Assembly: GCA_934278005.1 (NCBI GenBank)
Contig: CAKQWG010000150.1
Span: 1-7,692 of the forward strand
Origin: an uncultured Pirellulaceae bacterium
GTDB taxonomy: Bacteria > Planctomycetota > Planctomycetia > Pirellulales > Pirellulaceae
Length of the DNA stretch: 7,692 bases
Reading direction: 5' to 3'
The notes under the pieces: generated by a model
Seen by the model: only the letters and a program-made list of their open reading frames with translations
The model's database searches: none
Told to the model about the DNA's origin: nothing
In this document: positions 5,863 to 7,692 of the stretch, piece by piece
Position numbering within the stretch: the first letter of the stretch is position 1
Layout: the number at the start of each line of letters is the position of its first letter
Position numbers and translations under genes: made by a program

Positions 5863-6796
5863 GGGGCTGGCCTTGGGTTGAGTGCAAGGTGTGAGGGGGT
5901 GCTTGAGCCAGCCGCAGTTTGCCACTTAGTGGCTCCACTTCCAGCACCGCACTGCGTCCAGCTTGCCCGCCCCGCACGCGCGACAATTGCACGTGCCAGT
6001 GGCGCGGGGGCTGGGGCCGAGCGATTCGCTGCCGACCTGTTTCTTGACCATTTACTGCCTGACTGTTTACTGCCTGACTGTTTACTGCCTGCCGCTGCGA
6101 CTGCGGTGTAGCGAATTGTGCTCGATCGATTTCCCGTTTAGTGAATTCTCGGTTGTTGTTTTCCAGGCTGGAAAAATCGCGTTTAGAAAACTCACTGCGG
6201 ACCAACCACTGCACTTCTGCCCAGCTCGGCTGCAGCCTGGCTTGCCAGCCGCGCAGCAGCAAAGCGAGGCTTTGGCCGCACTCGGCCGCCAATTGCAGCC
6301 GCCGGGCGGAGCGATCGTCGATTCGCTCCAGATCGGCGATGACCGCTGCGACCGTCTTAGTCCGCAGGGCTTGATCGACGGCCCACAGAGCGTCGGCCTG
6401 CGAGTGAGGTCGCACAAAGATGACTTTGGCCAAGTCGATACCGTGGCTGACCAGCGACGGAGGGTAGATCTGGTGCTGTGTGTCGACCACCACTAAAAAA
6501 CCGTCGGTGGCCTCTAATGCAGCGGCCGCGGCAGCCCAGGCGAGTGTGCTCGCGCCGCACGCAGGAGTGCTTCGCAAATATTCGACAACACTTCCCGCCG
6601 CGTAGCCACCGCGTGGAAGCAGGGCGTCCAACGCAGCGCAGCCCGTGCTGCTGCGCGCGGTCTGCTCCGCAGAGCGACCGCTCGACGTCTCCAAGCTGGC
6701 GATCTCTTGCGACAAGCGCTGCAGCAGTGCCAATTGCTCGCGGCCAACGGCACTGCTTTTAACGGCGCTGCGCTGGAGTGTAGGGGGATGCGACAC
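5729..6796 (-). CDS. imuA: ImuA, RecA-like accessory protein of the translesion mutasome
   Basis: ImuA is a RecA-fold protein that works with ImuB and DnaE2 in damage-induced mutagenesis in the cytoplasm. The 355-residue product has a helical N-terminus (18-36), then TGCAALDALLPRGGYAAGSVVEY (51-73), the signature of the family. CGASTLAW (80-87) sits where a P-loop would be, but lacks the Lys of GKT/S, so ATP binding is doubtful. FLVVVDTQHQIYPPSL (100-115) and VAAVIADLERIDDRSARRLQLAAE (149-172) are the core strands. A variable linker (206-262) contains the QAVNS repeat, followed by HWHVQLSRVRGG (266-277). Residues 312-355 are Ala/Pro-rich and are encoded in the region that also encodes the ImuB N-terminus. 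The start is GTG at 6796, with GGAAAG (6810-6805) eight bases upstream; the frame is closed by a TAG farther upstream and has no ATG. imuA is upstream of imuB in one operon. Confidence 0.88.
   Translation of the reverse strand: MSHPPTLQRSAVKSSAVGREQLALLQRLSQEIASLETSSGRSAEQTARSSTGCAALDALLPRGGYAAGSVVEYLRSTPACGASTLAWAAAAAALEATDGFLVVVDTQHQIYPPSLVSHGIDLAKVIFVRPHSQADALWAVDQALRTKTVAAVIADLERIDDRSARRLQLAAECGQSLALLLRGWQARLQPSWAEVQWLVRSEFSKRDFSSLENNNREFTKREIDRAQFATPQSQRQAVNSQAVNSQAVNGQETGRQRIARPQPPRHWHVQLSRVRGGQAGRSAVLEVEPLSGKLRLAQAPPHTLHSTQGQPHERLTSTAPAQLTPGAVHLAAQLAHPAHRPAAAVAAPARRATAG
6051..6091 (-). repeat. Three 15-bp tandem units encoding QAVNS in the ImuA linker
   Basis: Units at 6051-6065, 6066-6080 and a partial one from 6081 share TTTACTGCCTGACTG (plus-strand reading) and encode QAVNS, QAVNS, QAVNG at residues 236-250. 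They lie in the variable segment between the RecA-like core and the HWHVQLSRVRGG strand. Confidence 0.85.
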
Positions 6797-7124
6797 AGGA
6801 AATACTTTCCAAGGCTTGAGGAAAATCCATTTTACCTAATGCTAGCATTAGCTGCCCATTTTTCCCGCCCGGCCATGCCTGCTTGCACGACCGCCGGTGG
6901 ACAGGCCAAGCCTGCGACTGCCTTCCGTTGTGACAGCCCCTTGGACACCTTCGGTCACAACCAGCAAAATAATGTGGAAATTTTGTCAAACAGCCCGTTT
7001 GGCTGGTTTAACCTGCCAGATTCCACACTCCCCAACTCGCCCAAGCTCTCGGCTCATGACCTTGGAATTAAAGCTACAATCGAACGTCTACGTTGTTTCA
7101 CTTGAATTAATGAGGAGCTATGCG
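6797..7124. other. Divergent intergenic region between imuA and the S9 peptidase gene
   Basis: Apart from the imuA promoter/palindrome, the region holds an 8-bp inverted repeat GTTGTGAC/GTCACAAC (6927-6934 and 6954-6961, 19-base spacing), a small hairpin CAGCC-CGTTT-GGCTG (6991-7005) flanked by AAA and TTT, a TACAAT box (7075-7080) that could be the peptidase -10 although no good -35 precedes it, and AACGT-CT-ACGTT (7083-7094) at the expected start point. No gene is visible. Confidence 0.5.
6829..6858 (-). promoter_or_regulatory. Candidate imuA promoter with a perfect 16-bp palindrome in its spacer
   Basis: On the minus strand TGGGCA (6858-6853, four of six) and TAAAAT (6834-6829, five of six) are 18 bases apart. 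The palindrome CTAATGCTAGCATTAG (6836-6851) fills almost the whole spacer. A start near 6822 would give a leader of about 25 bases with GGAAAG before the GTG. A site in this position would block polymerase, as LexA does at SOS promoters, and imuA-imuB operons are commonly LexA-controlled. The sequence is not the E. coli CTGT-N8-ACAG or Bacillus GAAC-N4-GTTC box; the symmetry and position are seen, the LexA link is inferred. Confidence 0.45.
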
Positions 7125-7692
7125 ATGCGGGGTTGGATGAGTTTGCTAACAGTGATGGGGGGCCTGCTACTGGCTAATACGTGCCACGCCGAGCGGTTGA
7201 CTCCAGAGCGTTTGTGGGATTTGCAGCGCATAGGTGATGTGGCCGTATCGCCTGACGGTCAACAATTGGCCTATTTGGTGACCAACTACTCCTTGGAGGA
7301 AAACCAGGGCACCACCAGCCTATATGTTCAACCGCTGGCCTCAGCTCTAGCCGCCACGCGCACTCCCGCTGACAGCCAAGCCGCCGACAGCCAAGCCGCC
7401 GACAGCAAAGCCGCCGACAGCAAAGCCACTCACAGCAAAGCCACTCACAGCAAAGTCAGTGACAGCCAAGTCGCTACAGCCTTCGACACTCCGCTGCTGG
7501 TAGCTCCGGCTAAAGCCGTTTTAAAAGACGTCCGCGGCCTGCAGTCGCTCAGTTGGATAGCCCGGCCCGACGGACCGCGACTGCTGTACATCGCCCCCTC
7601 ACCAGCAGCACAGAAGCCGGACAGCTCAAATAAGCCAGATGAGGCAGTTAAGGCAGACGATGCAGACGATGCAGACGATGCAGACGATGCAG
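7125..7692 (+). CDS. Exported S9-family (prolyl oligopeptidase-like) peptidase, N-terminal part, truncated by window edge
   Basis: Probable secreted or periplasmic serine peptidase of the dipeptidyl/acylaminoacyl peptidase group (S9), with a beta-propeller before the catalytic alpha/beta-hydrolase domain. Only 189 residues are present. A signal peptide is clear: MRGW, hydrophobic 5-18, with a cleavage-like CHA/E at 20-23. Then LTPERLWDLQRIGDVAVSPD (25-44) with GQQLAYLV is the typical opening of such enzymes, including the PD40-type SPDGxxLAY blade motif. The next blade begins around LQSLSWIARPDGPRLLYIA (139-157). Between them lies a 35-residue repeat tract (82-116), and a second, Ala-Asp-Asp tract begins at 177. 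The start ATG at 7125 is chosen because GAGGAG (7112-7117) is seven bases upstream; the ATG at 7120 hits a stop after six codons. The catalytic Ser/Asp/His would lie beyond the window, so activity cannot be judged. Confidence 0.8.
   Translation, partial: MRGWMSLLTVMGGLLLANTCHAERLTPERLWDLQRIGDVAVSPDGQQLAYLVTNYSLEENQGTTSLYVQPLASALAATRTPADSQAADSQAADSKAADSKATHSKATHSKVSDSQVATAFDTPLLVAPAKAVLKDVRGLQSLSWIARPDGPRLLYIAPSPAAQKPDSSNKPDEAVKADDADDADDADDA
7368..7472 (+). repeat. Seven 15-bp tandem units in the S9 peptidase gene
   Basis: Seven 15-bp units encode ADSQA, ADSQA, ADSKA, ADSKA, THSKA, THSKV and SDSQV (residues 82-116). They fall in near-identical neighbouring pairs (1-2, 3-4, 5-6), suggesting stepwise local duplication. 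The tract is polar and inserted in a loop of the first propeller blades. Confidence 0.9.
7653..7692 (+). repeat. 9-bp tandem repeat GCAGACGAT running off the window edge
   Basis: Four perfect copies of GCAGACGAT (7653-7688) and the start of a fifth encode Ala-Asp-Asp repeats. The tract continues past the window, so the copy number is unknown. Perfect identity suggests recent expansion or ongoing slippage. Confidence 0.9.

Noticed and set aside
4655..5881. Long plus-strand open frames opposite imuB (192 and 215 codons)
   Set aside because: They lie antisense to a well-recognised ImuB sequence, are low-complexity Ser/Arg/Cys-rich, and match no family I recognise; they arise from GC-rich codon use and the tandem repeats.
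5863..5925. GTG start giving ImuB 21 more residues
   Set aside because: The added residues do not resemble ImuB starts and would deepen the overlap with imuA; the ATG at 5862 has AAGG at proper spacing and leads directly into the conserved N-terminus.
6927..6961. Inverted repeat GTTGTGAC/GTCACAAC as a terminator
   Set aside because: It lies between divergent genes where no transcript needs to end, and no T-run follows; listed only as symmetry within the intergenic region.
7120..7140. ATG at 7120 as the S9 peptidase start
   Set aside because: That frame reaches TGA after six codons; the ATG at 7125 gives a signal peptide and the family N-terminus.

Overview
The window suggests a planctomycete, probably Pirellulales or a relative. 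The strongest marker is a DUF1559 prepilin-like protein (2951-3850), a family hugely expanded in Planctomycetota. The imuA-imuB pair and the moderately GC-rich codon use fit this, but genus is not resolvable from the sequence.

Layout. (1) 1-600, minus: 5' part of a type II citrate synthase gene running off the left edge, with a leader (601-882) holding a candidate promoter and an inverted repeat. (2) 883-3850: a metal-flavoured block. A ZIP-family transporter with a long His-rich loop (minus) is divergent from a small exported His-rich protein resembling DUF2946 (plus), followed by a DUF1559 protein (plus) that carries its own His/Asp patch. (3) 3847-6796, minus: imuB and imuA, the non-catalytic parts of the ImuA-ImuB-DnaE2 translesion mutasome. 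imuA is upstream; the two frames overlap by about 134 bp. imuB ends tail to tail with the DUF1559 gene, the stop codons sharing TTAA. dnaE2 (imuC) is not in the window. (4) 6797-7124: divergent regulatory region with a perfect 16-bp palindrome in the spacer of a candidate imuA promoter. (5) 7125-7692, plus: start of an exported S9-type (prolyl oligopeptidase-like) peptidase running off the right edge.

How the genes work together. The ZIP transporter, His-rich exported protein and His-bearing DUF1559 protein may form a zinc (or related divalent metal) uptake/handling locus; this is inferred from composition and position. ImuA and ImuB should act together with a DnaE2 encoded elsewhere in damage-induced mutagenesis. 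Citrate synthase and the S9 peptidase look like unrelated neighbours.

A striking property is that short tandem repeats with units that are multiples of three bases (9, 12, 15 or 18 bp) occur in frame in four different genes, always in linker or loop segments: the His-rich protein, imuB (two tracts), imuA, and the S9 peptidase (two tracts). No RNA gene, CRISPR array, insertion sequence or convincing intrinsic terminator was seen.
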